NCBI GenBank assembly: GCA_963703165.1
Contig: OY969798.1
Location: 3,348,001-3,412,000 of the forward strand
Length of the DNA stretch: 64,000 nt
From: JBQTKD01 sp963703165
GTDB taxonomy: Bacteria; Actinomycetota; Actinomycetes; Sporichthyales; Sporichthyaceae
Direction of reading: 5' to 3'
The notes beneath the pieces are model-generated. The model worked only from the letters and a program-made list of their open reading frames with translations, ran no database searches and had not been told where the DNA came from. Each line of letters begins with the position of its first letter. The stretch's first letter is position 1. The position numbers were made by a program, and so were the translations under genes. Shown here one piece after another: positions 24,090 to 32,524 of the stretch.

Positions 24090-24291
24090 GCAGCGCCTCG
24101 GCGAGGTCGGCCGCGGCGAGCAACTGCGCGGCCAGTGCGCGGGCACCCTCCGGATCCAAGCCGCACTCCTCGTCGACGGTCACGACCCACTCCAGTGCAT
24201 CCAGATGCGTCGCGCGGGTCACCCCGCAACCGGCCCAGAGGAAGGTAGAAGGGATCGGCGAGGTCAACAACGTGTCCGGCATCGAGTACAT
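24073..24291 (-). CDS. Small hypothetical protein
   Basis: 72 residues from ATG 24291 (ATG 24282 is also possible). The C-terminal half (LDPEGARALAAQLLAAADLAEAL) is a helix typical of a recurrent actinobacterial small-protein family of unknown function, and the N-terminal half has two strands and a Cys. First gene of a two-gene unit with the beta-rich protein. The 165-bp region upstream, shared with corA, should hold divergent promoters; no operator was recognised there. Confidence 0.6.
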   Translation of the reverse strand: MYSMPDTLLTSPIPSTFLWAGCGVTRATHLDALEWVVTVDEECGLDPEGARALAAQLLAAADLAEALRDAQC

Positions 24292-24456
24292 CGGAGCTCC
24301 AACGTCTGGGCGATTTGCGTTCTCTCGATTGAAGCCATCGTGTCCGGGCAGTCACTGGGCCGTTCGCTTCGACACGCATCGGCCGAACGGAGGTCACCCG
24401 TTCGGGCTAACGCAACGTCGATAACCTCGGCGTGGCGAGATGGGGAGGTCCCGGGC

Positions 24457-25431
24457 GTGGTTGCGTCGGACGGCACGGTGGTCCGGACCGTCTACAACAA
24501 CGGCCAGCCCGGTGGCGTGGAGTGCTCGGCCGACACCGATTTCGTCTGGGTCAACCTCGCCGGTCCCAGCCGCAGCCAGGTGGTGCGGGCGGCCCGCGAG
24601 TTCGGGCTCGACGAACTCCTGGTCAGCGACGCGGTCTCGGCGCACCAGCGGCCCCGCCTGGACCGCCACGAACAAGCGGTGCAGGTGGTCCTCAAGCCGG
24701 TGCACTACGTCGACAGCGAAGAGGTCGTCGAGGTCACGGAATTGGTGCTGTTCCTCGGGCCCCGGTTCCTGATCACGGTCTGCCACGGCGCCACCGACAT
24801 CCTCGAGCGGGCCCACCGGACCCTGGACGCCTCGCCGGGTCTCGCGCTCACTCCCACCGACGTCCTGGTCCGCGTGGTGCGGATGGTCATCGACCAGTAC
24901 GAGGACGCGATCGAGGGGCTGCGCAACGACGTCGACGAGATCGAGGAGGCGGTGTTCGGCCCCCAGCAGGCCGACTACTCCGAGCGCATCTACAAGCTCA
25001 AGCGGGAGGTCGCCGAGTTCCGGCGTGCCGTCGAGCCGTTCGGTCGGGTGCTCGATCGCCTCGCCAACCAGGAACTCGGGCTGGAGGAGGAGGCCAACCC
25101 GCATTTCCAGAGCTCGCACCATCACCTGCTGCAGGTCGCCGACGCCGTCGAGGGCATCGACCGCCTGCTCACCGACGTCCTGCAGGCCAACGTCGCCCGG
25201 GTCGGGTCCATGCAGAGCGAGATCGCGCTGCGGCAGAACGAGGACATGCGCAAGATCAGTGCGTGGGCCGCGATCGCGCTGGTGCCGACGGCCGTCGCCG
25301 GGATCTACGGCATGAACTTCGAGCACATGCCGGAGCTCAAGTGGCGCATCGGATACCCGTTGGCGATCAGCGTCATCGTGGTGACGTGCGTCCTGCTGTA
25401 CCGGACGTTCCGCCGGAACAACTGGCTCTGA
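24457..25431 (+). CDS. corA: CorA-family magnesium/divalent-cation channel
   Basis: 324 residues from GTG 24457 (GGGGAGG ten bases upstream). The N-terminal alpha/beta cytoplasmic domain contains SADTDFVWVNLAGPSRSQV. A long helix follows (EDAIEGLRNDVDEIEEAVF, KREVAEFRRAVEPF). Two C-terminal membrane helices are present, with the ion-selectivity motif GMN in IYGMNFEHMPEL (~285-287). The C-terminus is basic (RTFRRNNWL), as usual. It passes Mg2+ (or Co2+/Ni2+) inward as a pentamer in the membrane. Single-gene unit. Confidence 0.93.
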   Translation: MVASDGTVVRTVYNNGQPGGVECSADTDFVWVNLAGPSRSQVVRAAREFGLDELLVSDAVSAHQRPRLDRHEQAVQVVLKPVHYVDSEEVVEVTELVLFLGPRFLITVCHGATDILERAHRTLDASPGLALTPTDVLVRVVRMVIDQYEDAIEGLRNDVDEIEEAVFGPQQADYSERIYKLKREVAEFRRAVEPFGRVLDRLANQELGLEEEANPHFQSSHHHLLQVADAVEGIDRLLTDVLQANVARVGSMQSEIALRQNEDMRKISAWAAIALVPTAVAGIYGMNFEHMPELKWRIGYPLAISVIVVTCVLLYRTFRRNNWL

Positions 25432-25436
25432 ATCGC

Positions 25437-25583
25437 TCAGCCCAGGCGGGCGAGCACCCGGATCCAGAGCGAGGTGCGGCGCTGAGCCGGGATGAACGCG
25501 ACGACGGGACGGCCGGGCCACGGCGGCGACGTGCGCGTCTGTGGCGGCATCGGGCCCTCGAACAGTTCACCGTGCAGATTCAT
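25437..25583 (-). CDS. 48-residue hypothetical protein
   Basis: ATG at 25583 is preceded by GGGAGGG eight bases upstream, one of the best ribosome sites in the window. The product (NLHGELFEGPMPPQTRTSPP, WPGRPVVAFIPAQRRTSLW then IRVLARLG) is Pro/Arg-rich with a hydrophobic basic C-terminus. It converges on corA with five bases between stops. No family known; too short for most gene callers. Confidence 0.5.
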   Translation of the reverse strand: MNLHGELFEGPMPPQTRTSPPWPGRPVVAFIPAQRRTSLWIRVLARLG

Positions 25584-25695
25584 CCGGTCCCTCCCCAGGG
25601 CCACGCTTCATCGCGAGGTTAGGGCGAGAGTGACGCACCGCGAGGCGGAACGGGAGACGATCCACCGTTCGGCTGACCCCGTCCGTGGGGTTCTT

Positions 25696-25714
25696 GATTA
25701 CCCGGGAGGTAATC
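25696..25714. promoter_or_regulatory. Operator palindrome of the MmyB-like regulator
   Basis: GATTACC-CGGGA-GGTAATC is a perfect 7-bp-arm inverted repeat, 33 bases upstream of the regulator ATG. It is the only such site in the region and stands out by its AT-rich arms. It is the likely autoregulatory site; a divergent target gene is not present in the usual position. Confidence 0.72.
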
Positions 25715-25747
25715 GCCGCGGTGCACCCGGGCGTCTAGCGTTCGACC

Positions 25748-26557
25748 ATGTCCACGTCCTCGGTCGGTCTGCTGCTCAAGGAGTGGCGTCAGCGCCGACG
25801 TCTCAGCCAGATGGACCTCGCGCTGTCCGTCGGCGTCTCCACGCGGCACCTGAGCTTCGTGGAGACCGGGCGGTCCCGGCCGAGCCCGGAACTCGTGCTG
25901 GCCCTCGCCGAGGGGCTGGATGTCCCGCTGCGCGAGCGCAACACCCTGCTGCTGGCCGCGGGCTACGCCCCGCACTTCTCGGTGCGACCCCTGGAGGACG
26001 CGGCACTGGCACCCGCCCTGGCCGCGGTCCGTCGGCTGCTCGACGCGCACGACCCCTATCCCGGGATCGCGGTGAACCGGGCCTGGGACATCATGCTGGC
26101 CAACTCCGCGGCGGCTGTCTTCATCGACGCCGTCGGGCCGGCTTCGCTCGTGCCGACGGTGAACGCAGTGCGCCTCGCCCTGCACCCCGAGGGCCTCGCG
26201 CCGCGGATCCGCAACTTCCCGATCTGGGCCGCGCACATGCTGGAGTCCCTCGAGCGCAGCGCTGCCCTCACCGCGGACGCGGGCCTGGCGGCTCTCCTGG
26301 ACGAGGTCCGCGCCTACCCGAACATCGCGGCCCTGCCGCCCGTCCCGCACGCGGAGCACCAGGCCGAACGACTCCTGCTGCCGATGGAGTTCGAGATCGA
26401 CGGCATCGAACTCTCGCTGTTCAGCACCATCACGACCTTCGGTACCGCCGTCGACGTGACCCTGGACGAACTGTCCGTCGAACTGTTCTACCCCGCCGAC
26501 GACACCACGGCCCGCATGCTCTCCGGCCGCGGCAGCGTCCGCTCCACTCTGAACTGA
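25748..26557 (+). CDS. XRE-family regulator with MmyB-like ligand-binding domain
   Basis: 269 residues. Residues ~6-62 are an XRE helix-turn-helix (LLKEWRQRRRLSQMDLALSV, STRHLSFVETGRSRPS). Residues ~95-260 are the MmyB-like PAS-related domain, which binds fatty-acid-type ligands in characterised members (PGIAVNRAWDIMLANSAAAVF, VRLALHPEGLAPRIRN, LSLFSTITTFGTAVDVTLDEL). In many actinobacteria such genes are divergent from a dehydrogenase; here only the small minus-strand gene lies upstream. The 3' flank is an array of palindromic repeats. Confidence 0.9.
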   Translation: MSTSSVGLLLKEWRQRRRLSQMDLALSVGVSTRHLSFVETGRSRPSPELVLALAEGLDVPLRERNTLLLAAGYAPHFSVRPLEDAALAPALAAVRRLLDAHDPYPGIAVNRAWDIMLANSAAAVFIDAVGPASLVPTVNAVRLALHPEGLAPRIRNFPIWAAHMLESLERSAALTADAGLAALLDEVRAYPNIAALPPVPHAEHQAERLLLPMEFEIDGIELSLFSTITTFGTAVDVTLDELSVELFYPADDTTARMLSGRGSVRSTLN

Positions 26558-26571
26558 CCCTAGGTCAGATG

Positions 26572-26772
26572 ACTGCTGCGGGCTGACAGGGACGGCTGCG
26601 GGATGACGTCCCGTAGCGGTGCTTGTCGGCCCCGCTGCGGGCTGACGCGACCTGCTGAGGGACGTCATCCCGCAGCGTTGGAGCTGTCAGAGATCGCTGT
26701 CAGCCCGGAGCCGCCCCTGTCAGCCCTGCTGCGGGCCGACACGTCGTGCTGAGGGACGTCATCCCGCAGCGG
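26572..26772. repeat. Palindromic repeat array between convergent genes
   Basis: The unit GCTGCGGGMTGAC and its inverse GTCATCCCGCAGC recur. Two ~45-bp imperfect palindromes (26633-26676 and 26727-26771) both end CTGAGGGACGTCATCCCGCA followed by GCG. An earlier partial unit at 26594-26617 reads GCTGCGGGATGACGTCCCGT then AGCG. CTGTCAG is interspersed. This fills almost the whole 221-bp gap between the MmyB-like gene and the convergent DUF1015 gene, and may act as a two-way terminator. Confidence 0.85.
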
Positions 26773-26778
26773 GTGCGC

Positions 26779-27954
26779 TCAGGTGAGAGTGCGGAAGACG
26801 GTCCCGGTGCGGGGCTTGGGGTAGAAGAACGTCGACTTCGGGGGCATGAGGCCGCGTTCCTCGGCGGTGGCGCGGATCTGCTCGACGGAGACCGGGCGCA
26901 GCAGGATCGCCGCCTGCGCGCGGCCCGAGCGGACGGCGGCCAGTGCGTGCCCGATGCCGTGCTGATAGGTCAGCTCGTGCGGGGGCAGCGCGGCGGCGGC
27001 CTGGGCGACGCGGACCGAGTCCAGCGGCTCGACGCCGTCGGTCTCGCGCAACGGGCGCAGCAGGCGCAGGCCGTCGGGGGTGAGCAGCGCGAGGGCGCGC
27101 TCCGCGACGAGCCGGTCGACGACGGTCGGCTCGGGCAACGGCTCCAGCTCGCCGACCGCGAAGTCCGCACTGAGCAGCGAGGGAAGGTCCGCGTTCTCCG
27201 GCATCCCGGCGAGCAGGCGGTGGATCGGCCGCACGGTGAGTTGATCGTGCTCGAGTTCCACGACCAGGCACATGGTGGCGGCGGCACCGGCGGGCGCGGC
27301 GCCGGAGTCGGTGTACTTCAGGCAGGTCGAATAGCGGTGATGTCCGTCGGCGATGACCAGCGGAGCCGAGGCGACCAGTTCGCTGATCGCCTTCATCGCG
27401 GCGGGGTCGTCGAGGCGCCACAGCTCGTGCGTGATGCCGTCCTCGTCGTCCCAGGCGCCCAACGACGTCGCCCGGTCCAGATCCATCAACCCCGTCAGGC
27501 CCGGCGCCAACGACAGGCCCCAGATCGCGGACAGATTCGCGTTGGTGGCCTGCAGCAGGGACAAACGGTCGCTGTGCGCTTTCGGGGTGGTCTGCTCGTG
27601 CGGCAGCACGTCGGCCCGGGCTGCCGGGTCGATGCCCAGCGCGCCGAGGACCCCGAGGGTGCGCCGGACCCGGCCGGTCTCGTCGGTCGCGGTCATCCGG
27701 TACGGGTACAGCGACGGCCCGTCGACGGTGAGGATGCCGTCGGCCTGCCACTGCTCGAAGCGCTCCGCCGCGGCGGCGTAGGGGTCCGGGCCGTCCTCGG
27801 GCACGGGCATGTCGATGCGCACGACGTTGTGCGCGTGCTGCGCACACAACGCGGCGCGTTCCTCGGCGTCGATGACGTCATAGGGCGGCGCGGTCACCTC
27901 GTTCAGCGCGTCCGTGGCGTAGCGGATCCCGGGGAACGGGGCGAACTGCGGCAT
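26779..27954 (-). CDS. DUF1015 family protein
   Basis: 391 residues, normal for the family. Diagnostic segments are TAPPYDVIDAEERAALC near the N-terminus, NVVRIDMPVPEDGPD, LYPYRMTATDETGRVRRTLGV, VIADGHHRYSTCLKY in the centre (invariant DGHHRY) and LPPHELTYQHGIGHAL. The family is widespread, soluble and of unknown biochemical function; it is sometimes annotated as a putative kinase. It is the last gene of a minus-strand unit with an ABC ATPase (27 bases upstream) and a CoA-transferase. Confidence 0.92.
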   Translation of the reverse strand: MPQFAPFPGIRYATDALNEVTAPPYDVIDAEERAALCAQHAHNVVRIDMPVPEDGPDPYAAAAERFEQWQADGILTVDGPSLYPYRMTATDETGRVRRTLGVLGALGIDPAARADVLPHEQTTPKAHSDRLSLLQATNANLSAIWGLSLAPGLTGLMDLDRATSLGAWDDEDGITHELWRLDDPAAMKAISELVASAPLVIADGHHRYSTCLKYTDSGAAPAGAAATMCLVVELEHDQLTVRPIHRLLAGMPENADLPSLLSADFAVGELEPLPEPTVVDRLVAERALALLTPDGLRLLRPLRETDGVEPLDSVRVAQAAAALPPHELTYQHGIGHALAAVRSGRAQAAILLRPVSVEQIRATAEERGLMPPKSTFFYPKPRTGTVFRTLT

Positions 27955-27981
27955 GGGCGCTCCTGGCTTGGTCGGTTGCGG

Positions 27982-28605
27982 TCAGTCGATGCTGAACGTG
28001 CGGGCCTTCGCCGCGACGGCGAGGTCCAGGTCGTGGGTGCCCATCACGATCGTCCCGCCGCGGGCGGCGTAGCCCGCGAGGATGTCGGCGAGCATGGGGC
28101 GGAAGATCGCGTCCAGACCGAACTCGGGATCGTCGAGGAGAAGCACGCGCGACGGTCGGCAGAACGCGGCGGCCAGGGCGAGCCGTTGCCGCAGGCCCTG
28201 GGACAACGTGTACGGCTGGTCGTCGACACGGTCGGCGAGGTTGAACGACTCCATCACCCGAGGCGGGATCGGCCAGCTCTCGGGGATGTCGTCGACCTGC
28301 ATGCGGGCCAGTTCCAGGATCTGCAGCACGCTCGCGCCGGGCTCCCACTCCGGTTCGCCGGCGACGAGGACCACGTCGGTCCCCAGCGACGGGTCGGCAG
28401 GGGAGCGGCCGAGCATCGCCACGGTGCCGGACTCGATGGGGACCTTGCCCGCGAGGACTTTCAGCAACGTCGTCTTGCCCGCACCGATGTCGCCGAGCAC
28501 CGCGACGATCTCGCCGGCCGGCACGGTCAGGTCCACCCCGGAGAAGACCGGGTACCCGGCCAGGCGCACGCCCAGGTTCTCGATCTCGACCACCGCCTCG
28601 GCCAC
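27982..28605 (-). CDS. ABC transporter ATP-binding protein without a permease
   Basis: 207 residues from GTG 28605, which directly abuts the CoA-transferase stop. All nucleotide-binding motifs are present: Walker A GDIGAGKTTLLK (~39-50), signature LSQGLRQRLALA, Walker B RVLLLDDPEFGLD, and the switch His in MGTHDLDL. The Walker A has an unusual GDIGAGKT. No membrane-spanning partner lies in this gene set, so it either serves a permease encoded elsewhere or acts as a soluble ATPase. Short for an ATPase of a full importer, in line with CcmA-type subunits. Confidence 0.87.
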   Translation of the reverse strand: MAEAVVEIENLGVRLAGYPVFSGVDLTVPAGEIVAVLGDIGAGKTTLLKVLAGKVPIESGTVAMLGRSPADPSLGTDVVLVAGEPEWEPGASVLQILELARMQVDDIPESWPIPPRVMESFNLADRVDDQPYTLSQGLRQRLALAAAFCRPSRVLLLDDPEFGLDAIFRPMLADILAGYAARGGTIVMGTHDLDLAVAAKARTFSID

Positions 28606-29787
28606 CTAGACCACCCCTCGCATGCGCAGGTCCGCGATCGTCGCGGCGTCGTAGCCGATCCCGGTCAGGACCGCGTCGGTGTGCTCGCCGACCTCGGGGA
28701 TCGGGTCCATCCGTGGGGTGAGGCCCGGCAGGGTGATCGGGGGGAGCAGGGCATCGACCGGACCGACGGGGGACTCCACCTGCTGCCACCGTCCGCGCTC
28801 GGTCAGCTGAGGGTGCTTCAGCAGGCCGTGGATGTCGTTGATCCGCCCGTTCGCGATCCGGGCCGTGTCCAGGCGTGCCATGAGCTCTGCGGACGTGCGG
28901 GCGCCGAAGATTGAGTCCAGGATCTCGTGCAGCAGGACGCGATTGGCCACCCGTGAGGTGTTGGTGGCGAAGCGCGGATCCTCGGCCAGTTCGGGACGAT
29001 CGAGCACCCCGACGCACAGTGCCCGCCACTCCCGGTCGTTCTGGATCGCGACGAGAACGTCGGTGTCGGCGGTGTGGAACGGCCCGTACGGGGCGATGCC
29101 GGGGTGCTCCGAACCGGTCCGCGGCGGGGGTGTGCCGCCGTAGGACGTCCAGTACAGGGGATAGCCCATCCATTCGGTGATCGAGTCGAACAGCGAGATC
29201 TCCACCGCGCGCCCCTTCCCGGTGCGCCCGCGTTCGAACAGCGCGGCGAGAATCCCGGAGAACGCGTACATGCCCGCGGCGATATCGGCCACTGGGATAC
29301 CGGTCTTCGACGGGGACTCCGGGGTGCCGGTGATCGACAGGACCCCGGTCTCGGCCTGGATCAGCAGGTCGTAGGCCTTCGCGTCGCGGTACGGGCCGTC
29401 GGAGCCGTAGCCGGAGATCGAGCAGTGCACCAACTTCGAGTGACGCTCCGTCAGTTCCGTCGCGCCCAGCCCGAGCCGATCGGCTGCCCCGGGCGCGAAG
29501 TTCTGCACGAACACGTCGGCGTCGGCCAGCAGCTTGCCCATCACCTCGACCCCGACCGGATCCTTCAGGTCGAGGGTCAGGCTCTCCTTGGAGCGGTTCA
29601 GCCACATGAAGTGACTCGACATGCCCCGCACGGTGCCGTCGTAGGCCCGCGCGAAGTCCCCGAGCACCGGACGCTCGATCTTGATGACCCGAGCGCCCAG
29701 ATCGGCCAGATGCCGCGTCGCCATCGGCGCCGCCACCGCCTGCTCACAGGACACGACGGTGATCCCCGCCAGCGGCAACGTACTCAC
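28606..29787 (-). CDS. CaiB/BaiF-family (class III) CoA-transferase
   Basis: 393 residues. Conserved features are LPLAGITVVSCEQAVAAP, RHLADLGARVIKIERP, SLTLDLKDPVG, FVQNFAPGAADRLGLG, and the catalytic Asp in AKAYDLLIQAETG (~residue 140). GRTGKGRAVEISLFDSITEW follows. The enzyme moves CoA between carboxylic acids through an aspartyl-CoA intermediate. It is first in a tightly packed unit with the ABC ATPase and DUF1015 genes, and lies downstream of the dehydrogenase pair in the same direction. A catabolic pathway for an acid or aldehyde is plausible but the substrate is not evident. Confidence 0.92.
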   Translation of the reverse strand: MSTLPLAGITVVSCEQAVAAPMATRHLADLGARVIKIERPVLGDFARAYDGTVRGMSSHFMWLNRSKESLTLDLKDPVGVEVMGKLLADADVFVQNFAPGAADRLGLGATELTERHSKLVHCSISGYGSDGPYRDAKAYDLLIQAETGVLSITGTPESPSKTGIPVADIAAGMYAFSGILAALFERGRTGKGRAVEISLFDSITEWMGYPLYWTSYGGTPPPRTGSEHPGIAPYGPFHTADTDVLVAIQNDREWRALCVGVLDRPELAEDPRFATNTSRVANRVLLHEILDSIFGARTSAELMARLDTARIANGRINDIHGLLKHPQLTERGRWQQVESPVGPVDALLPPITLPGLTPRMDPIPEVGEHTDAVLTGIGYDAATIADLRMRGVV

Positions 29788-29845
29788 CGTCCGAGCCTAG
29801 TGATCGCACACCGGCCCCCGACCGGGCCCTCAGGCGTGCTGGCCC

Positions 29846-29931
29846 CGCGCTTCACTCGTTGGCGTACCGCTTCACGCGTTGGGCGTGGCGTCCCTGAGCG
29901 AGTCAAGCGGCACTCTGACGAGTGAAGCGCG
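29846..29931. repeat. Nested inverted repeat in the CoA-transferase/aldehyde dehydrogenase gap
   Basis: The outer arms CGCGCTTCACTCGT (29846-29859) and ACGAGTGAAGCGCG (29918-29931) are perfect 14-bp complements. Inside, CCGCTTCACGCGTT and GAGCGAGTCAAGCGG form a second, imperfect pair built from the same GCTTCAC word. This could fold into a long hairpin after the aldehyde dehydrogenase gene and act as terminator or processing site. Confidence 0.85.
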
Positions 29932-29977
29932 TCCTTGGAGTGGGTGGGGGTGGAAAACGGCGGAAGTGGGTCGGTGG

Positions 29978-31411
29978 TTACAGGCCGATCGCGATGGTCT
30001 TGGTCTGGGTGTAGCCGAGCATGCCTTCGAAGCCCTTCTCGCGGCCGTAGCCGGACTTCTTCCAACCGCCGAAGGGAAGCTCGACGCCGCCGGCGGCGCC
30101 GTAGGTGTTGATGAAGACCTGGCCGGTCTTGATCTTCTTGGCCATGCGCAGCGCGCGGCCCGCGTCCTTGGTCCAGATACCCGCGACCAGGCCGAACTCG
30201 GTCGCGTTGGCCAGGCGGATCGCGTCGGCCTCGTCCTTGAACTTGGTGCCGACGAGCACCGGCCCGAAGATCTCCTCCTCGAACAGGTACCCGCCCTCGG
30301 GGACATTGCCGAAGAACGTCGGCTCCATGAAGTAGCCGCCGCCCATGCCTTCGGCCTTCTTGCCGCCGGCGAGGACCTCGCCCTGGCCGCGGCTGATGCC
30401 CTCGGCGACCATGCCGGAAACGGTGTCGAGCTGCTTGGCGGAGACGATCGGGCCCATGCCCGGATCGGTCATGCCGTGGCCGAGCGTGATCGTCTTGAAC
30501 TGCGCGGCGATGCGGGCGGTGACCTCGTCGTAGCAGGCCTCGTGGATCAGGACGCGCGAACCGGCGGAGCAGGTCTGGCCGGCGTTCTGGATGATCGAGT
30601 TCACGATCTGCGGGATCGCCTCGTCGAAGTCCGCGTCGGGGAACACGATGTTCGGCGACTTGCCACCGAGCTCGAGCACGACGGGAATGACGTGCGTGGC
30701 CGCGTTCTTGGCGACCATCTCGCCGACCGGACGCGAGCCGGTGAACGAGACGTGGTCGATGCCGTCGTGCAGGGTGAGCGCGTTGCCGACCGTCGAGCCC
30801 GGGCCCTGGACGACGTTCCAGACGCCGGGCGGAAAGCCGGCCTCCAGCGCGAGCTTCGCGATCTCGGTGGCGTTGACGGGGGTCAGCTCGGCCGGCTTGA
30901 GGACGCAGCAGTTACCCGCGGCCAACGACGGAGCCAGCGTGCGGGCGATCATCTGCAGCGGGTAGTTCCACGGCGTGATGTGACCGGTGACGCCGAAGGG
31001 CTCGCGGATCGTCATGCCGAACACGTTGGGCGCGGTCTGCAGGGTGTCACCGTCGAGGCACTCGACGATCGAGCCGTAGTACTCGAAGTACCGGGCGACG
31101 GCGACGACGTCCTTCTTGGCCTGGCTGATCGGCTTGCCGACGTCGCGGGTCTCGAACTCGGCGATGCGGTCGCCGTCGCGCAGGATCAGGTCCGCGACCT
31201 TGCGCATGAGACGGCCACGCTCGACAGCCGGGGTGTCCGACCAGCCGTTCTCGTAGGCGGCGCGGGCGGCCTTGGCGGCGAGGTCGACCTCGGCCGCGCC
31301 GCACTCCGTGCCCTCGGCCCACTGTTCGCCGGTGCCCGGGTCCAGCACCTCCAGCTTGCCGTCCTGGCCGTCGATTTCCTTGCCGTCGATGATCGAGTGA
31401 ACGTAATGCAC
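29978..31411 (-). CDS. Aldehyde dehydrogenase (betaine-aldehyde dehydrogenase-like)
   Basis: 477 residues, typical length. NAD(P)-binding segment TPWNYPLQMIARTLAPSLAAGN; catalytic Glu in VLELGGKSPNIVF (~residue 249); catalytic Cys in NAGQTCSAGSRVL (~283); C-terminal EEEIFGPVLVGTKF and PFGGWKKSGYGREKG. It oxidises an aldehyde to the acid in the cytoplasm. An SDR gene 49 bases upstream in the same direction suggests an alcohol-to-aldehyde-to-acid route, with the acid then a possible substrate of the CoA-transferase further down. Exact substrate unknown. Confidence 0.94.
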   Translation of the reverse strand: MHYVHSIIDGKEIDGQDGKLEVLDPGTGEQWAEGTECGAAEVDLAAKAARAAYENGWSDTPAVERGRLMRKVADLILRDGDRIAEFETRDVGKPISQAKKDVVAVARYFEYYGSIVECLDGDTLQTAPNVFGMTIREPFGVTGHITPWNYPLQMIARTLAPSLAAGNCCVLKPAELTPVNATEIAKLALEAGFPPGVWNVVQGPGSTVGNALTLHDGIDHVSFTGSRPVGEMVAKNAATHVIPVVLELGGKSPNIVFPDADFDEAIPQIVNSIIQNAGQTCSAGSRVLIHEACYDEVTARIAAQFKTITLGHGMTDPGMGPIVSAKQLDTVSGMVAEGISRGQGEVLAGGKKAEGMGGGYFMEPTFFGNVPEGGYLFEEEIFGPVLVGTKFKDEADAIRLANATEFGLVAGIWTKDAGRALRMAKKIKTGQVFINTYGAAGGVELPFGGWKKSGYGREKGFEGMLGYTQTKTIAIGL

Positions 31412-31460
31412 GTCGAGCCTCCGGAACGCTAAATCGAATTCGGGCTGAGCTGGGGGTGCC

Positions 31461-32225
31461 TCAGATGCCGCGACCGCCGTCGATCGGCAGCACCACGCCG
31501 GTCAGGAACGCAGCCTCGTCGGAGGCGAAGTACACGGCGGCCTCGGCGATGTCCTCCGCGGTGGCCAACCGGCCGAGCGGGATCGTCGAGATGAAGCGGG
31601 CCTTGCCTTCCTCGAAGTTGTTCTTCGCTCCGATGAAGGAGGCGAGCATCGGGGTGTCCGTGGCCACCGGGGCCAAGCAGTTCACCCGGATGTTGTCGGC
31701 CGCGAGCTCCAGAGCCAGGGTGCGGGCCAGGTGGTTCGACGCGGCCTTGCTCGGCGCGTAGGAGGAGAAGCCGGGCCGGGCCCGCTCGCCCATGATCGAA
31801 CCGACGATGACGATCGAGCCGCCGCCACGATTGCGCAGCGCGGGGGCAGCGGCGCGGGCGCCGAGCCAGGGGCCGCGCACGTTGACCGCGAAGGTCTTCT
31901 CGAACAGACCCTCCGAAAGCTCCTCGAACGGGGTCGGGTCGTGCGCCATGCCGGCGTTCGCGACGAAGATGTCGAGCCCGCCGTAGGTGCCCACCGCGAG
32001 GTCGACAGCCGCCTGGTTGTCCTCGGCCTTGGTGACGTCCCCGGCGATGGCGACGGCCTTGCCGCCGTCCTCCGCGATCTCCTTCGCGACGGACTCCGCC
32101 TTGGCGCCGTCGAGGTCCGCGATGACCACGGACGCACCGAGCTGGGCCATGCGGATCGACGTGGCCCGGCCCATGCCGGAACCTCCGCCGGTGACGATCG
32201 CGACCTTGCCATTCAGGGAGACCAC
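31461..32225 (-). CDS. Short-chain dehydrogenase/reductase
   Basis: 254 residues from GTG 32225, chosen for GAGG eight bases ahead and because the Rossmann strand starts immediately (VSLNGKVAIVTGGGSGMGRA). An in-frame ATG at 32357 would add 44 unlikely residues. Classical SDR motifs: TGGGSGMG, VANAGMAHD, catalytic Ser in VIVGSIMGERA, and YAPSK (Tyr/Lys pair). The end LPIDGGRGI is the usual C-terminus. Uses NAD(P)(H) to interconvert an alcohol and a carbonyl. First gene of the SDR-aldehyde dehydrogenase pair. Confidence 0.93.
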   Translation of the reverse strand: MVSLNGKVAIVTGGGSGMGRATSIRMAQLGASVVIADLDGAKAESVAKEIAEDGGKAVAIAGDVTKAEDNQAAVDLAVGTYGGLDIFVANAGMAHDPTPFEELSEGLFEKTFAVNVRGPWLGARAAAPALRNRGGGSIVIVGSIMGERARPGFSSYAPSKAASNHLARTLALELAADNIRVNCLAPVATDTPMLASFIGAKNNFEEGKARFISTIPLGRLATAEDIAEAAVYFASDEAAFLTGVVLPIDGGRGI

Positions 32226-32430
32226 TGTGCGCACCTCGGGTTTCTCGTTTCCGGGACAGGGCGCAGGGACGCGCCACTGCGGACCGAGGGCTGCTGGAAC
32301 GCGGCGACCGGGAGACCGCGAAGGGGGACGAAACCCAAGGTCCTGAAATGCCGTCAATTCATCCTAGGTCGAGCCTTCACAGGACATAAGGGGCGCGGAA
32401 TGTGGCACTAGGCACCCTGTATTGCCTGGT

Positions 32431-32472
32431 AGATCACGCTTCGACCTCGCAAGCTCGGGCGAAGCGTGATCT
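32431..32472. repeat. Inverted repeat, perfect 13-bp arms
   Basis: AGATCACGCTTCG (32431-32443) and CGAAGCGTGATCT (32460-32472) enclose a 16-base loop in the 299-bp gap between the SDR gene and the SRPBCC gene. Directly after it comes a run of CTCGCT/CTCGCTG words (32487-32513). The rest of this gap (32226-32430) should hold the SDR promoter; no operator is recognised. Confidence 0.85.
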
Positions 32473-32524
32473 GGCGATGCTCTGCTCGCTTTGTTCACTC
32501 GCTGCGCTCGCTCACGATGAAGAG

